Positions 48,684 to 61,089 of a stretch of 64,000 bases of DNA are shown in pieces. Source of the stretch: Chlorops oryzae (lineage: Eukaryota > Arthropoda > Insecta > Diptera > Chloropidae); NCBI GenBank assembly GCA_020466095.1, contig CM035808.1, positions 30,206,959-30,270,958 of the forward strand, in the 5' to 3' direction. Numbering within the stretch: the first letter of the stretch is position 1; every line of letters begins with the position of its first letter. A program made the translations under genes and the position numbers. The notes below the pieces were generated by a model. It saw only the letters and a list, made by a program, of their open reading frames with translations, was not told the origin of the DNA and ran no database searches.

Positions 48684-51600
48684 ATTAATTTTTTTGCTAT
48701 TCCCTATTAACGGTTGTGCTTGGGAGATCAACATGTCAAATATAAGTTAATGCACAACAATTGAAAATTTATTTAAAAAAATATTGTTCTATTTTGTTTG
48801 TTTTGGGCTCTTAGAGAATCTAGTAGAAGCAGTTCCCTTAGGATGCACACACAGTTTCAATTTCAGAGTTTCTGAAGTCAAAGGATATGTTTAACAAAAT
48901 ATAAAAATTAAGAATGTTTAAGTATTCCGTCTTCAAAAGATTGTATATGGAATCGGGGGTTCTTAAAACCCCGACCTTACTGCGACAAGTCGCATATTCC
49001 TGGCCTATATCTCCGATCATCTAATACTACAATCGCTTCGTAAAAGTGCAATAGTTAACCGATACATAAAAGCTGACTAATCCGACCCCAATGCGAGCCA
49101 AACCAAAATTTCATTCATACAAAAATTCGTATTCAGAAACGTTTTCACACATTTGCCGGATATACCTACATATTTTCGAAATTTTGAAGCTATCTCGGAC
49201 TTTTATCAATAAACAAAACATTTGTCGACATTTGAAGGATTTAACACGGAAGTGACCAAAAAAAAAATTTTTTTTTTCAAGCATTTCATTTCAGTTCTTT
49301 GAGAAATTTCATTTCGCCAAATAATTGGACTAAAAATAATTTCGCTCAATGGGCTAAAAATATTCGCGCAAAAATCTTTTCCAATGTCAGCCTTTTGTTT
49401 ATACAAAATTTTGAAATATTGTAAATTAAAAATTGTTTGTTTCGGCTTTCGTTATTTTTTTTTTTTTATTTACGTCACTACATCCTGCATTCTTTGGCCT
49501 GTGAGTCATCACCGATCGTTAACAAAATGAACACTATAGTTGTAAATATTTAAAATCCTGACGTCGAAATGTTTACAGAATTCCATGTTGAAGGCATTTT
49601 TGTAAATATTTCTGATAAAGTTTTAAAATTTTGACGGCGTTTTCTTTCTTCCGTGATTGAAGATGTTTATTTAACACAAGATATTTATCAAAGAATATCG
49701 AAATCGTATAAAATTTCAGAAAAAAGGTAACCTCAACACCAAAAATCGATTTCTTATGAATTTTAAAAATGTCGCCCATCGATGGTGGGGGAAGGGAGAG
49801 GCTTTGCTGAGGGATGTTTTTTGTAAAAATCAGAGTCGTGGGTAGATTCCGACTTCAGATTCGTTCTTAGCACACTAAAAAATGTTATAGAAATTCCACC
49901 ATATTATTTTTTAATTAAATTTTTTGTCAAAACAAAATTTTTGAAAAATACTAACTTTTTTAATAACTCTGAATTGAAAAAAAAAGAGTAAAGCAAATAT
50001 TTTTGATGTTATTAAGAAAATTTGTATTTTTCAAAAATTTTGTTTTGACAAAAAGTTTAATAACTTACTTAATTACAAGCCGTTTTTGAAGAAAGAAATT
50101 GCGTTTTACTCGTTGATAAACGTTCTTTTGTAATAAATTCACACCTGGTAGACCTTCTTTATGAAATAGTGCTCAAAACCATCGCCAAAGTTGAAAAAGT
50201 GAAAAAAAAATCATAACAGTTTGTTGTTTGATCGACAAAAAGACCAACTTTTTTAAAGTTTCCTTCAACAATATATACATCAATGGAAAGGCCGACCCTT
50301 CTCTTTTCTATACCCGGTAAGCAAATAAATATCAGTTGTTAATTACGTAAGTTATAGCCTAAAAATTGCTGAAAGGTACGTAAAATCGGGTTTTAACCGT
50401 TAGTTAAGATTTTTAGGGTGTTAGAAAAATTTTTAAACACGGTTTTGTGTTACATTCGACCTGATAAACAATCTCTACAACGTCACTTTAAAAGTGCATT
50501 TAAATTTTTTGATTTTGTAGCACATCAGCAATTCTACTACCTTTTAGCTACTCCCCGGCTAGCTACAAATATCTAGTTACAAATATACCAGTGCGAATAC
50601 TCTAGTAATTTAAAATAAAATACATCTTCGAAAGTCTTCTATTAGAAACATTTCTCCATAATCATGTTAAATTCGACTTCCTTAGAGGAAATATTGCAAA
50701 ATTTCCCATTTGTACTCCTCTTGGTCGATTAATCACTGGAAGCAAACAAAAATTTATTTATTTATTTTCTGAACTTGAATCATCGACGAACAATAAAACG
50801 TAACAAGTTTGAGACGTCATTTTTCGAAAATACAAAACGAAAATATAAAATGAAGGCCGTTCATCGTTGAGAAAAAGAGATAGAAAGAGAGAGGGATCAA
50901 GCATTTACATATATGTAGGTATGTTGATATATATATATATATATATATTGTATATGAATATATGAATTTCTTAAGAGTGAAACGGTGGAAAGCTCATTGG
51001 ACGACATGGAATGCTTGAACTTTAAAGGTTTTTCACAGTCAGTTGTATGAATGGGGAAAGTGAAAATTGTTGGAAATTTCAGAAACACGAGTAAAATATA
51101 TTTAACAAGATTTTTATTGAAATGGTAATTTATTCTCTTTTATTTTGTGAACACATATCTGTCGTTCATGGAAATAGCATCACACATTTTCAGCTCTTTT
51201 ATTCCCACTTATATATTTATTTATAAGTATACATTTTTTTTTAAATAAATTTCATCTGATGAGAGGATTTAAAAAAATTCTTTAAGGTTCTTGGAAAAAA
51301 TATGCCACACTTTCGAGCAAACTCAAAAAGGTCCGATGTTTGTCCTTTTGTATAAATCTATGAAGTCTCATCCACACGATCCATTTTAAAATAGAAAAGG
51401 TATAAAGTCGGATCCATCTATTGGTCCGGTTTAGACCAAGCAATTCCGATTGAAGAGTTGCCAACACTTGTATTACGTAATTAATACAGGGCGGAGGGGT
51501 CAATATCAATGAAATATTTTTTTTTTTGATAAGATGGCATATATATATTCTCTTTCTCCAATTTTTTGAAATTTGTAGCAAAATATCCATTTTTATAGCC

Positions 51601-52559
51601 AAAAATAACTTTGGGTGGTATGGGCGGTGGGTGGTGGAAGGCGTCAATTTTCTTAATTAAGCCACATTAGGGACTTGTGCCAAATTTCATTGCCCTACGA
51701 CACTTCTTTCTATTTTTATCAATCGAATGTATGAGATCGAAGCACTGTGCGACGGGGTGTGTACTGGATTTCACTCCCCGTCTCCTAGTTGTCGACGTTT
51801 GTGAGCAACTTCTTCAATCAGAATAGCTTCGCCTAAACCGGACCCTAACGAATTTCTCTCTATGACGATTCTTCTCAAGCCTTTTTCGCTGCAATTTTAA
51901 TGCCTTTTTTTTCTTTTTATAACAAGTTCTGTCTGTAACGAATTTATTTTCCAGTCCCTTGAAATTCGTTATAGTGAGTTTCGACTGTAATTGGAAACGA
52001 AGGAACAATTTTACAGTTGTATACTGTTAAATCTGACCCCCTTTTTCCGGAATATTTGCAAATATGAAAAATATTACTCAACGGTTTTCCTATTCCCAAG
52101 AATTGATCATCAAAATTTTTCCCGAAATTTTATTATCATTTTTGCCATTCTCCGTCGTAGGAGGAATTTCATAATTTGCGTCATCACTGAAAAAGCAAAG
52201 AAAAAGAAAAAAAACAGAAAAAATCCAAATTTCAAAATAAATAAATTTTCTTTTTCAAACAGTGGGGCAAAGCTTTCAATTTATTGTTTACTGATGGATT
52301 CCGAATGACTTGCCAGAGACGGATTTGCCGCCCTCATCTATACGAATCGAAATGAGTTCATGTGTAAAATGCTCTCCACTGAACTTGATTTCTATTTATA
52401 TTCTCTCTATTAGCGAATGATGAATAAATAAAATCGTTATGGTTATGTATGACCAAATTTGGTAGAGTTGATAAAAGCATATCCCATGCGGGTTGCTTCG
52501 CGTAAATGTCAGGGAAAATCCATCTGAAATAGTCAGAGATAACTCGCGGACGATGTTTT
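48684..52559. other. AT-rich intergenic DNA with minor repeats; no gene
   Basis: Holds a 31-bp inverted repeat (TTTTTGTCAAAACAAAATTT at about 49920, inverted at about 50030), a TA microsatellite at 50927-50950 and a degraded pogo-like MITE at about 51830-51987 (right end GAGTTTCGACTG). Frames are short and biased by AT content. Confidence 0.5.
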
Positions 52560-54310
52560 AGTAAAGAGAGCTATTGGCCTATTTCGTCGCCCGGAGATTC
52601 ATGTGCTCTATACGCCATTTTGACGAATTTGAGTTAAGGATGCCATCCCCCATTTTCAATGCCAAATTTTTTAAATCCGCAATCCATTTTTGGCTATATC
52701 TTCTAGTTACTGAGATAACTCATCTCCATTTTGCTCTATATCCCTTGAAACACAATATTTTTGTGATCTTTTGCCCTATACGCCATTCAAATCGAAGTTT
52801 TTCAAGATATTTTGATGAAATTTGATATTTGAACATGTTTAAAGGCAAGTAATATGATTTCCAAAAATTGTAAAAGTGGGCGTGGCAGAAGGAATTTTTT
52901 TGAAAATTGTCCCCTACACCCGAAATTCAAATGGGACTTGAACGAAATTTGGCACTTATGCTTCCTTTGTCTCCATAAAAATCTTCCCAAAAAATTTCCT
53001 TGATCAGTCCATTACTAAGGGTACCTCCAGTACCAGGGTCTGTCACAAAAATCCCAAAACTGCCTTAAAGTCTGACTTTTTTGAAAAATTTCAATGAGAA
53101 TTTGAGAGTACCTATATTTAAACCTCTGATTAGAATTTAAAAAAAAATTGTAAAAGTGGGCGTGGCAAAGGGACGGTTTTTTATAAAGAAATTTAACAAA
53201 AGTCGGTATATGGGGCCCCTTTTGGCCTTAAACACCTCTTGATATTAAAAATTATTTGAACATGTGTCTGTGTCGGGTATTTTATTGTCAGGCTTGCCTG
53301 ACTATGAAACCCTTACTTGTTTTTGAATTATAATTGGACGCTTAAATATACGCTCAAATTCTAAGTTTCATTAAAATAATTCGAAACAGTCCGAATCTGG
53401 GACAGTTTTGGGATTTTTGTGTTAGACCCTAGTACTGGAGGTACCCTTACTAATGGACCGATCAAGCAAATTTTTGGGGAGGCTATTTGTGGCTATAAAG
53501 AAGGCATAAGTGCTAACTTGCGTTCAAGTGCCATTTTAATTTCGGGCGAAGGAGACAATTTTCGAAAAACTCCCTTCTGCCACGCCCACTTTTCCAATTT
53601 TTTAAAATCATATTAATTGCCTTTAAGCATGTTTAAATAACTCTTCGAATAACTATTCTCGCACAAATTAATAGTGAAACACACAAAAAATCTTATCGTA
53701 CAGTTTTTGAAAAAAATAGTTTCAAAATTCAACTTCGATTTACGCGAAATGTGTTTTTTGCACGTAGAGCACATGAATTCCCGGGCGACGATTTATGTAG
53801 AGTCAGAGAAAGGAAAAAAATTAAATAAAATTTTTAAAAACGATAAACCAACAATTAAGGGTGTTATAGTCAGACGAACCTGACAATACAATATCCGACA
53901 CAGATAAACAGTACATTTTTTATTCGGAGTCTTTAATATAAGCTCTTATTCCGAATTTAAATAAAATATCTCGAAAAACTCTGATTTTGTGGCAGTTTTT
54001 AGGATTTTTTTGAAAGACCCTAATACCGGAGGTACCCTTAAAAATGGTCCGATAGGGTCCCTTCTTGTTCTTTATCATGTCCACGTGAACACGTATACCA
54101 AATTTTGTCAAGATCGGTCAACTCCTTCGATAAGAAAACTGTATACAGATAGACGGGTAGACGGACAGACGGACATGTCTAAATCGAATCTCCTGGTGAC
54201 GCTGATCATTTCTATATACATTTTGTATGGTCTATCTCGACTGATTCTGGGTGTTACATACATAAGCACAAATACAATGTACCCTCGACACGGAGTGTGT
54301 CGGGTATAAT
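52560..54310. repeat. Large imperfect palindrome of dispersed-repeat sequence
   Basis: Sequence from about 52575 to 53060 returns inverted at about 53400-53800 (paired motifs include GAGATTCATGTGCTCTA, AAAAGTGGGCGTGGCA and GGGTACCTCCAGTAC). A third partial copy lies at 53985-54060. GTGTCGGGTAT occurs at about 53271 and again at the far end (54297), and CTTACTTGTT at 53312. No coding sequence. Confidence 0.75.
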
Positions 54311-54396
54311 AAGTCGCACATCGCATAAAACAATCCCTTAACCCTTCTGAAGCCACTGTCTCAAACCGAATGAGTTAAAAAATACACATTTATATA

Positions 54397-54533
54397 CAGT
54401 CGAAACTATCTATAACAAATTTCAACTATCTAATCCAAACAATTGGTTACAGAGAGAAATCGTTTTAAGGAAAGCGAAAAAGCCTTGAGAAGATTCGCTA
54501 TAGAAAGAGGTTCATTATAGAGAGTTTCGACTG
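54397..54533. mobile_element. pogo-like MITE (CAGTCGAAAC ends)
   Basis: CAGTCGAAACTATCTATAAC and its partner TATAGAGAGTTTCGACTG are inverted ends 137 bp apart, with TA immediately left. The related right end is at 51987. Confidence 0.75.
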
Positions 54534-54732
54534 TCTTTATGTATAGTTACATATATGTATTTTGATCTTGTCTGATGCATTCTTGAGGGCAAAATGAACG
54601 TGGGTTACAACAGGGTTAAAGCGTTGGAACATAGAACTCCATATGATTGAGCCATGCTTTGGTCCAATAAACCTTAAGACCTACTTCAACAGATTTCAAA
54701 TTGAAATCAATTATACATATTGTACATCGTTA

Positions 54733-55310
54733 CCTAGCGGGAAATGTCCCGCGGACATCCCCGATGATGTCTTAGTGACTTCGGAGCCGGAATGCATGCT
54801 ATTTCCGGTAAAACTTTGTATGACATTTACACAGGAGCTGATAGGGACTTTAGCGGTGGCATTATCACCCACCGGAAGATAAGAAAATGTCACTGGTCAT
54901 GCTAGGGGATGCGATGGCGAAAAAATCATTTGAGAGCAGCACATTGCTCTTTTCTCTCTAAATGTCAATTTATAGAAACCAGTTTGACACTCTCTTCTTT
55001 GCCCTCTCTTTGAATGTTTCGAAAATTTTTAAAAATCTATTTTTAACAATTTTTGTTCGCCTCTGCCGGGGATCGAACCCGCGGTCTTCGGATTGTGAGT
55101 CGAGCACTCATCATCTACGCCACTTCATGCTAACGCTGAACTGACGCTAAAACCTTATTTAAAATTCGGTAGTCAATGAGAGTCAAGCACATGAACAGCA
55201 TCCCTCCACGATGACATGTCCTGCAAGATGTCATGCATGACAATGTCACCTATATGTCATCGATGTCATCATTGGTGACTTTGTCATGCAGGAGATAATT
55301 TCCCGCTGGG
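54733..55310. mobile_element. 578-bp TIR element, TA TSD, containing a tRNA-like segment
   Basis: Ends CCTAGCGGGAAAT and ATTTCCCGCTGGG, flanked by TA (54731-54732 and 55311-55312). The interior is rich in TGACATC/GATGTCAT motifs near the right end. It encloses the tRNA-like unit at 55055-55140. Confidence 0.75.
55055..55140 (-). repeat. tRNA-like unit (probable SINE head)
   Basis: On the minus strand, an A-box-like GTGGCGTAGATGATGAG is followed about 35 bases later by a perfect B box GGTTCGATCC inside a pairable T-arm (CGCGGGTTCGATCCCCGG). The acceptor stem does not pair, so this is not a functional tRNA gene. Confidence 0.6.
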
Positions 55311-55666
55311 TATGATCACACCCGTCACAATCACAATTTTGGTTTTAGTTCAGAAATATAAAATTTGCAATAAAAAAAAGCATGTGATTCTCAAGGATAT
55401 CCAAATTTGAAAATGTTTAAACATGAGTTACGCACTGAAAGAACCTGATATCTGTTCAGAAGGCCCATAAAAAGACTGTGACGAGTGTGGCCTGCAGGTC
55501 CGTTTTACGTGAAGTTGCCCAGAGTCAATTGATATTTTTTCAAAGATACCCATACCCATAACCCATAGAAAACCAGATAATTTTGGTAAGTCCTCATTTT
55601 TACTCAATAATTTATTATTTTTTGCTCGAGATCCCTGACTTCATTAATAAAATAAATATGATATAC
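55311..55666. other. AT-rich spacer; nothing recognised
   Basis: Short stretch between two elements without structure that I can see. Confidence 0.4.
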
Positions 55667-56091
55667 GGGCCAAAATTCTTTTAAATGCGTAAATTTCTGT
55701 CGCTGTCAACGAAATTCAGTGTTCGTAAAAGAGCAAATCAAAATAATAACAAAAAAAATTTATTAATAACGAAATAAAATAATCTAGTCTAATTGGAAAA
55801 AATCGAATATTACCAAACTTCCATCTTGTTTACTCGCAAACTACAGTAACATTGTTGTCTTGTTTGGCAAGACAAGACAAGAAAAGACAACAATGTTACC
55901 GTAATTTGCAAAGGAAACAAATTGAGTTTTGGTAATAATTGATTTTTTTTCAATTCGGCTAGAGTATTTTATTTCGTTATTCATAAATTTTTTGTTAAAA
56001 CTAGTTTTTTATTATTTTGGTTTGCTCCTTCAGAAAAACTGAATTTCATTGACAGGGACAAAAGTTAAGGCATTAAAAAGAATTTTGGCCC
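55667..56091. mobile_element. Foldback element with ~200-bp arms
   Basis: Centre near 55866 (TTGTCTTGTTTGGCAAGACAA). Arms pair through AACAATGTTAC, GAAATAAAAT and the outer GGGCCAAAATTC/GAATTTTGGCCC. Flanks share ATAC. No ORF. Confidence 0.8.
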
Positions 56092-56554
56092 ATACATTTT
56101 CTAGAATTTTCATTCTGCAAGCATAAATTGGGGTCCTCCGATGTGGCACTAAAATGACGGCGAAAAAAAAGTCCGTGACTCATTATAAAAATGCAGCATT
56201 TATTTAAATGTAACGAAAAATTGACACGTGAAAAGCAAAAATAGTTTATTAATTAATACAAAAAGTATAAGAAATGCAAACGATTGTTTTCGGATCGAAA
56301 TTGTTGCAAATGGCACGAAATATTTCGCTTGTAATTAGACTTTTTGTGGCAATTTTTTGCTTAATTAATGTGACGAAAATCATAAATAAACGAGACAATA
56401 AAGAACGAAATTCTTTTCACAAATTGAAGTCTTAATTTCAACAAGAAAATTTTGACATCCTTTTGTTCAATGCCCAGAATTGATAAAGGCTCAGCTAGGG
56501 CATCAGTAAAGACGCAATTAGTTTTGACTTAAGGTAATTCAATGAATTTAAATA

Positions 56555-56732
56555 CAGTGGAATCTCCATAACATAGCTCGAATGTGAAGAGAAATGGAAG
56601 AGGGCTCGAGTTAGCGAGTTCTCGACTTTACAAGAACCTCGAGGTGCATGATTTCAACAGAAGGGAACGGCATTTTTTTCGACTTCCTGAGAATTTCGCC
56701 TTAGCGAGTTTTGAGTTATTGAGATTCCACTG
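56555..56732. mobile_element. pogo-like MITE (CAGTGGAATCTC ends), 178 bp
   Basis: Ends CAGTGGAATCTCCATAAC and GTTATTGAGATTCCACTG-like TTATTGAGATTCCACTG are inverted; TA precedes the left end. Internal TCGAG/CTCGA motifs are shared with 9165-9299. Confidence 0.8.
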
Positions 56733-57075
56733 AATTCTGTTTTTGCGCAAAAATATCAGCGGTATTCACAAAGGCGTGTTAAAAACGTTGGAAAGTCGGA
56801 AAATCATAAAATTGCGATTTATTAACAAATTTTTTAAAAACTTTTTTTGTATTTTGCACAACTTTTTAAGCAGTTAAAATTTTCCGATTATCCGACTTTC
56901 TTATTTTCCGAGGCCTTTGTGAATAGCCCTATTGATTATATGTATGTAAAGTTCTGTTACGTATTTTGAGCAATCGCTTTTGAACATTTCAAGATCAGTT
57001 AAGTAAATTTCTATCTTCTGCAATTGGGATTAATTTAGGCTTTAATTCTATACAGGTGAATAGAAAAGAGATTTT

Positions 57076-57200
57076 TCAGTTGAGCGCTCTGACAGATTTC
57101 GTCGGTTTTGCTGCCATTTCCGATATGCGATCGCAGTCGTAGGATCGTCAATCCGATCGGTAGTTTGTATAAAAATGGTTGACAGCGCCAAGTTCCCGGG
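57076..57200 (+). promoter_or_regulatory. Candidate promoter and short first exon
   Basis: An initiator-like TCAGTTG at about 57078 opens a GC-richer stretch ending in AAAATGGTTGACAGCGCC and a possible donor GGTATG near 57198. No downstream exon could be linked. Weak. Confidence 0.2.
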
Positions 57201-57842
57201 TATGCCAGAAAGTTTATGTTTTGCGCAAAATTTTCTTTTAATTTAATAAAAGAATTCCTTTTTTTGTTGTTGTTGTTGTTGTTTTCTCTCTTTCTTTCTT
57301 TAATTTCATTTAAATTTGGATTTCATTCAAGAATTTTTCTTTGATTCGGTTGGATCAACAGGAGAATCGCGCACGCTTTCAATGAATGAAAAGCCCATTC
57401 GATTGGGAGGGGAAACTCTTATGCATTCGTTGCGCTGTCGTCAAGCGATCAGTTTATCTATTCGAAACGTGAACACTTTTGTTTCGAGGCGTTTGATTTT
57501 TCGATGATGCAGCTTTTCCCTCAGCAGATATAATACTATCGTCATCAACGGTACAACAGCTGGCTTCCGTCTCTGAAATGGATTTTCAATAAAATTTTAA
57601 TTGAAATCATAAAATTTTACATTTGTAATAAGTATTTTCAAATTACTTTGTTGCGATATTTTATTTATGGGATGAAATATTGATGGATGCGATGGATTAA
57701 TGCGATGTTGATTACGGCCTCTAAGTGCTTCTAATGTCTGACAAAGTAAAAAGTGATTTTTGAATTTTTCTACTGGATTTTTTAAATTCCTTTTTGTTTT
57801 AGGCGATTTGAAAAAGCGATAAAGTTTTTTTATATACATATT

Positions 57843-58047
57843 CAGCCCTATTCTAAATAAGTATTCTCTGGGAATTTTAGTCCTAGAACTTTTCTCGGCG
57901 GAAATTGGGAGAATGTGATGACTAGAGCTTCTTAAAATTGTTAAAGCAAATTATTTTCTATACAATAAATTTGAAAACGATAATCCTATTGGAACTTTTT
58001 TCGAAACCGCATAGAAAAAATCCCCGGGGGTTATTTAGAATCGGGCT
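57843..58047. mobile_element. CAGCC-type MITE, 205 bp
   Basis: Left end CAGCCCTATTCTAAATAAG and right end TTATTTAGAATCGGGCT with CCCCGGGGG before it; the same family as 17905-18102. Confidence 0.75.
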
Positions 58048-58332
58048 TATTTAATGCGATTTAAATGAAAATTCCTTTCGTTGGGTATTTTGTCGTATAT
58101 GTGTGGGCATCCTGATCGAATTTGGAAATTCTTGAGCAATTCCTTCAAATATTCAATAAAGAGTCACGGACTTACCTTATAAGCAACATAGGCAGCTGCC
58201 TAGGGCGGCAAATTTTCAGTGGCGGCAACTTCTGACCGTCAATGCATCAATAACAGAAAAGGCGAGAATTAGGTTGCAGTCTGAGGCGCCAAAATCTCAA
58301 CTGTCTAGGGCGGAAATTTGTTGTAAGCGGGA

Positions 58333-58670
58333 ATTCCAATAGTGCAGGAATTCCTGCGCATCAATTCCTGCAAGCATTTAACACTTAAGTCTAGGTTAGA
58401 CGATATGGCTACGAACAAAATTTTGGCTGTTTTTGGGACATTTTTTGTCCCAATCGAGTCCAAACAGTATGTATGATATGCTTGATTGGGACAAAAAATG
58501 TCCCAAAAACAGCCAAAATTTGGTTCGTAGCTATATCGTCTAACCTAGAGTTTACAAATATATAGAACAAATTACAATCCAAAGCGTCGTTGATTGAAAC
58601 TGATTTCATATGCTTGGATGTGTTGAATATTTGCAGGAATTGATGCGCAGGAATTCCTACACTATTGGAA
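58333..58670. mobile_element. Outer MITE of a nested pair
   Basis: Ends TTCCAATAGTGCAGGAATTC and GAATTCCTACACTATTGGAA with paired GCGCATCAATTCCTGCAA inside. It is interrupted by the inner element at 58390-58549. Confidence 0.8.
58390..58549. mobile_element. Inner near-perfect palindromic element
   Basis: Arms of about 72 bp (TCTAGGTTAGACGATAT... and ...ATATCGTCTAACCTAGA) meet around a short loop near 58470. The inner arms contain GGGACATTTTTTGTCCC. It lies inside the outer MITE, so it inserted later. Confidence 0.8.
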
Positions 58671-60273
58671 ATCAGGCATTAATCCGCCGCTATCAATAAA
58701 TCCAAATATACAAGACCAGTTTCCAATCAATTGCGCATTTCGTTGTAAGTGATTCCATGTATTAGCCTGTTTTTAATGTTTATAAAAATTCTATGACCAA
58801 AAATGTGAAAAAACACTGGACTGTATTGCTCTCAATCATATTTCATTTTAAGACAGCAAAAAATTTGTTTATTTGTATTGTTTTAGCAATTAAATAATAT
58901 ATAAAATAATTTATAGTTTTTTGGATGTTGCCTCTAAGCTTTCAACATTCTAAAGAGATCGGCCACGGTGACGCAAATGTGTTAAAGGCAACAGAAAAAA
59001 TGTTATTTTTGAGACCCAATGGATTTTCTTCGTTATGCAAAAGAGCAGTAAAAATATTTGATTCAAAGGAAAAAAAAAGAGAAATTCTTCAAAGAGATAG
59101 ACTTTAAGTTTGAGCGAATAAATAATGATTTAAAAAAACTTAAATTACGAATCTCAGAAATCCCCAAAGTCGTAGAAAATCATGGAAAAATAGATGCCCT
59201 AATCGTTGAACAATGGCTATTCTAGTCTCTAATTTTCTCAGCCCATTAGATCTCTTATTTTTGAAAATTAAGAATACAGAAAGAACCGCAAAGAGAAAAA
59301 TAATTATGCAAAGCATTTTCGCCAATTTTATGCAGCAAGTAGCCAAGAATAACGTCTCTCCGCATCGTAATATTGGCTAGCAGGAAAAGTAAAATTTATT
59401 TTTATTTTCTTCGTTAATTGAGATGTTATAAAAGCAGAGAAATTAGCATAAAATATTCTCATTTTTGTCCAAACTACATTAAGGAAAAGAAGTCGGTTTT
59501 TCGTCGCTGAAAATGGTAAAAAAAAAAAATATATATATATATATATAAATATATTTTTAATAAATTGTTCATTAATCAAATATAAAATTGAAGTGAGCTG
59601 AATGAAAAATGCATGCAAAAAGAGAAACTATTCGGAAAAGAGAAATATAAGGTTGAAATTTTCCGATACGAGGTGATGAACCTCGATGAGTCTTGTAAAG
59701 CAATGAAAAAAAAAAACGAAGAAAAAGAAGAAGAAGAGACTACAATTGCGAATTACAATTGCGAGAGCCCAGAAAACTTTTTGAGTGCGTGCGAAAGAAT
59801 TTTCTTTTGTTTTCCCTGCATTTCTTCTCTCTGGTCTGCAGCACAGTTTCTTTTCTTTTTGATATAAAAAGCGACGATTTCAGTGCAACGGCAACAAATT
59901 TAAATGAAGAGCGAGCCTAACAAGTTGTTTTAAATCATCAGAAATAAATCGTTTGAGCTGAACGGAAACATTATAAACATAGAAAAGAAAATATATGTAA
60001 ATAAATTGAAAATTAACGAACATTGTGGAGCTATAAAACAACGCTTTTAACTCGAAAAAGAAAAAAAAGCTACTAAAGAAAAAAATTACACACGTTAAGC
60101 CGGTCTATTTCCGCGGTCGTGTCAAAGTTCAAGAAACTACGTTGGCCGCATTGTGGGAATCAGCTTGGATTGCCATTTTACAAGTCGAGCGTGAAAATTT
60201 AGGAATTCAAAAAAAAAAGAAACGCTTTGAGGAAATTCCTTAAGTTCAGTATTAAAAAAATTGTAAGAGAGAA
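58671..60273. other. AT-rich DNA; possible 5' UTR from about 59880
   Basis: No gene recognised. A TATAAAAA at 59863-59870 and TCAGTG at 59880 are followed by a long A-rich leader-like sequence up to the candidate exon at 60274. Confidence 0.3.
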
Positions 60274-60318
60274 ATGGCAGATGTTTCACATGAACTTGGC
60301 GCATTGCGCTTTGTTATG
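60274..60318 (+). CDS. Candidate first coding exon of an unidentified gene
   Basis: ATG in a good context (GAAATGG) opens 15 codons, MADVSHELGALRFVM, followed directly by a consensus donor GTGAGT in phase 0. The upstream 390 bp looks like an untranslated leader with a TATA-like box at 59863. No downstream exon was found within 3.7 kb, so the rest of the gene would lie beyond 64000. I do not recognise the peptide. A chance ATG-donor pairing is possible. Confidence 0.35.
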
Positions 60319-60936
60319 GTGAGTACGTCAACGAATTTGAATGCAATTTCTTCGATGACTTCCTTACCGGGATTGGATTTGTGGAATTTTTTTTTTAACG
60401 AAGAGTAGAGGTATTTCCGGTATAGCCATAAATTCATCATAAAGGACTTGGCCCATTTAGTATGGTCTGAAACAACAACTTTTGGCAAGTTTTTTAGCCT
60501 TCTATAAGAAAACAGATATACATATATATTTGCTTTTTTACCTCGAGCGTATGTCTACATACATATATGAGTAGTTTTCCTACATCCAAGGAATTTTTGC
60601 TTCATAACAAAGGTATCCTTATGAGACTGACGAAAGCGAAAGCATGTAGAAATAAAAGAAGCTTTTGTCAATTTTAAACTGAAAACTTTCAACGCACATG
60701 TTCCATCCGTTCAGAAACACCTGCCGAAACAAGTGCTGAGAGTTGGTTTGATTTTTTGTATTTTCTTTTTTTTTTTTTGAGAAAAAAAATATTTCTAAAA
60801 ACATAAGAAATAAAAACTCAAGATATATTGTAATAATGTTCCATGGCAGCGATATTGTGTGCCTTCAACATTCAATGGTCTTAAAATTACTATGGAAATT
60901 ATAGAAAATCTAAATAATTTCTCTCGCTTCTTTTAA

Positions 60937-61030
60937 TCCGGTAGCACCTGAATTTAAAAAAAATGAATATAAAAAATAAATTAAAATATGAACTGGTTCA
61001 GGAATGGCGATGACAGAAAACGAACCACGA
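60937..61030. mobile_element. Truncated piggyBac-type MITE (CCGGTAGC family)
   Basis: TTAATCCGGTAGCACCTGAA followed by an AAAAATGAATATAAAAAATA-type arm and GAACTGGTT matches one half of the element at 14549 in inverse orientation. The other terminus is missing. Confidence 0.65.
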
Positions 61031-61089
61031 ACGAAGCACCTTTGTCGCGAGTACCCTTCATTTATTAATATAATCAGAAATTTATTACA

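Noticed and set aside
55055..55140. Functional tRNA gene on the minus strand
   Set aside because: The B box and T-arm are good, but the acceptor stem does not pair and the unit lies inside a transposon.
59613..59867. 84-codon Lys/Glu-rich open frame
   Set aside because: Low-complexity AAR codons, no homology, and it overlaps a likely promoter region.
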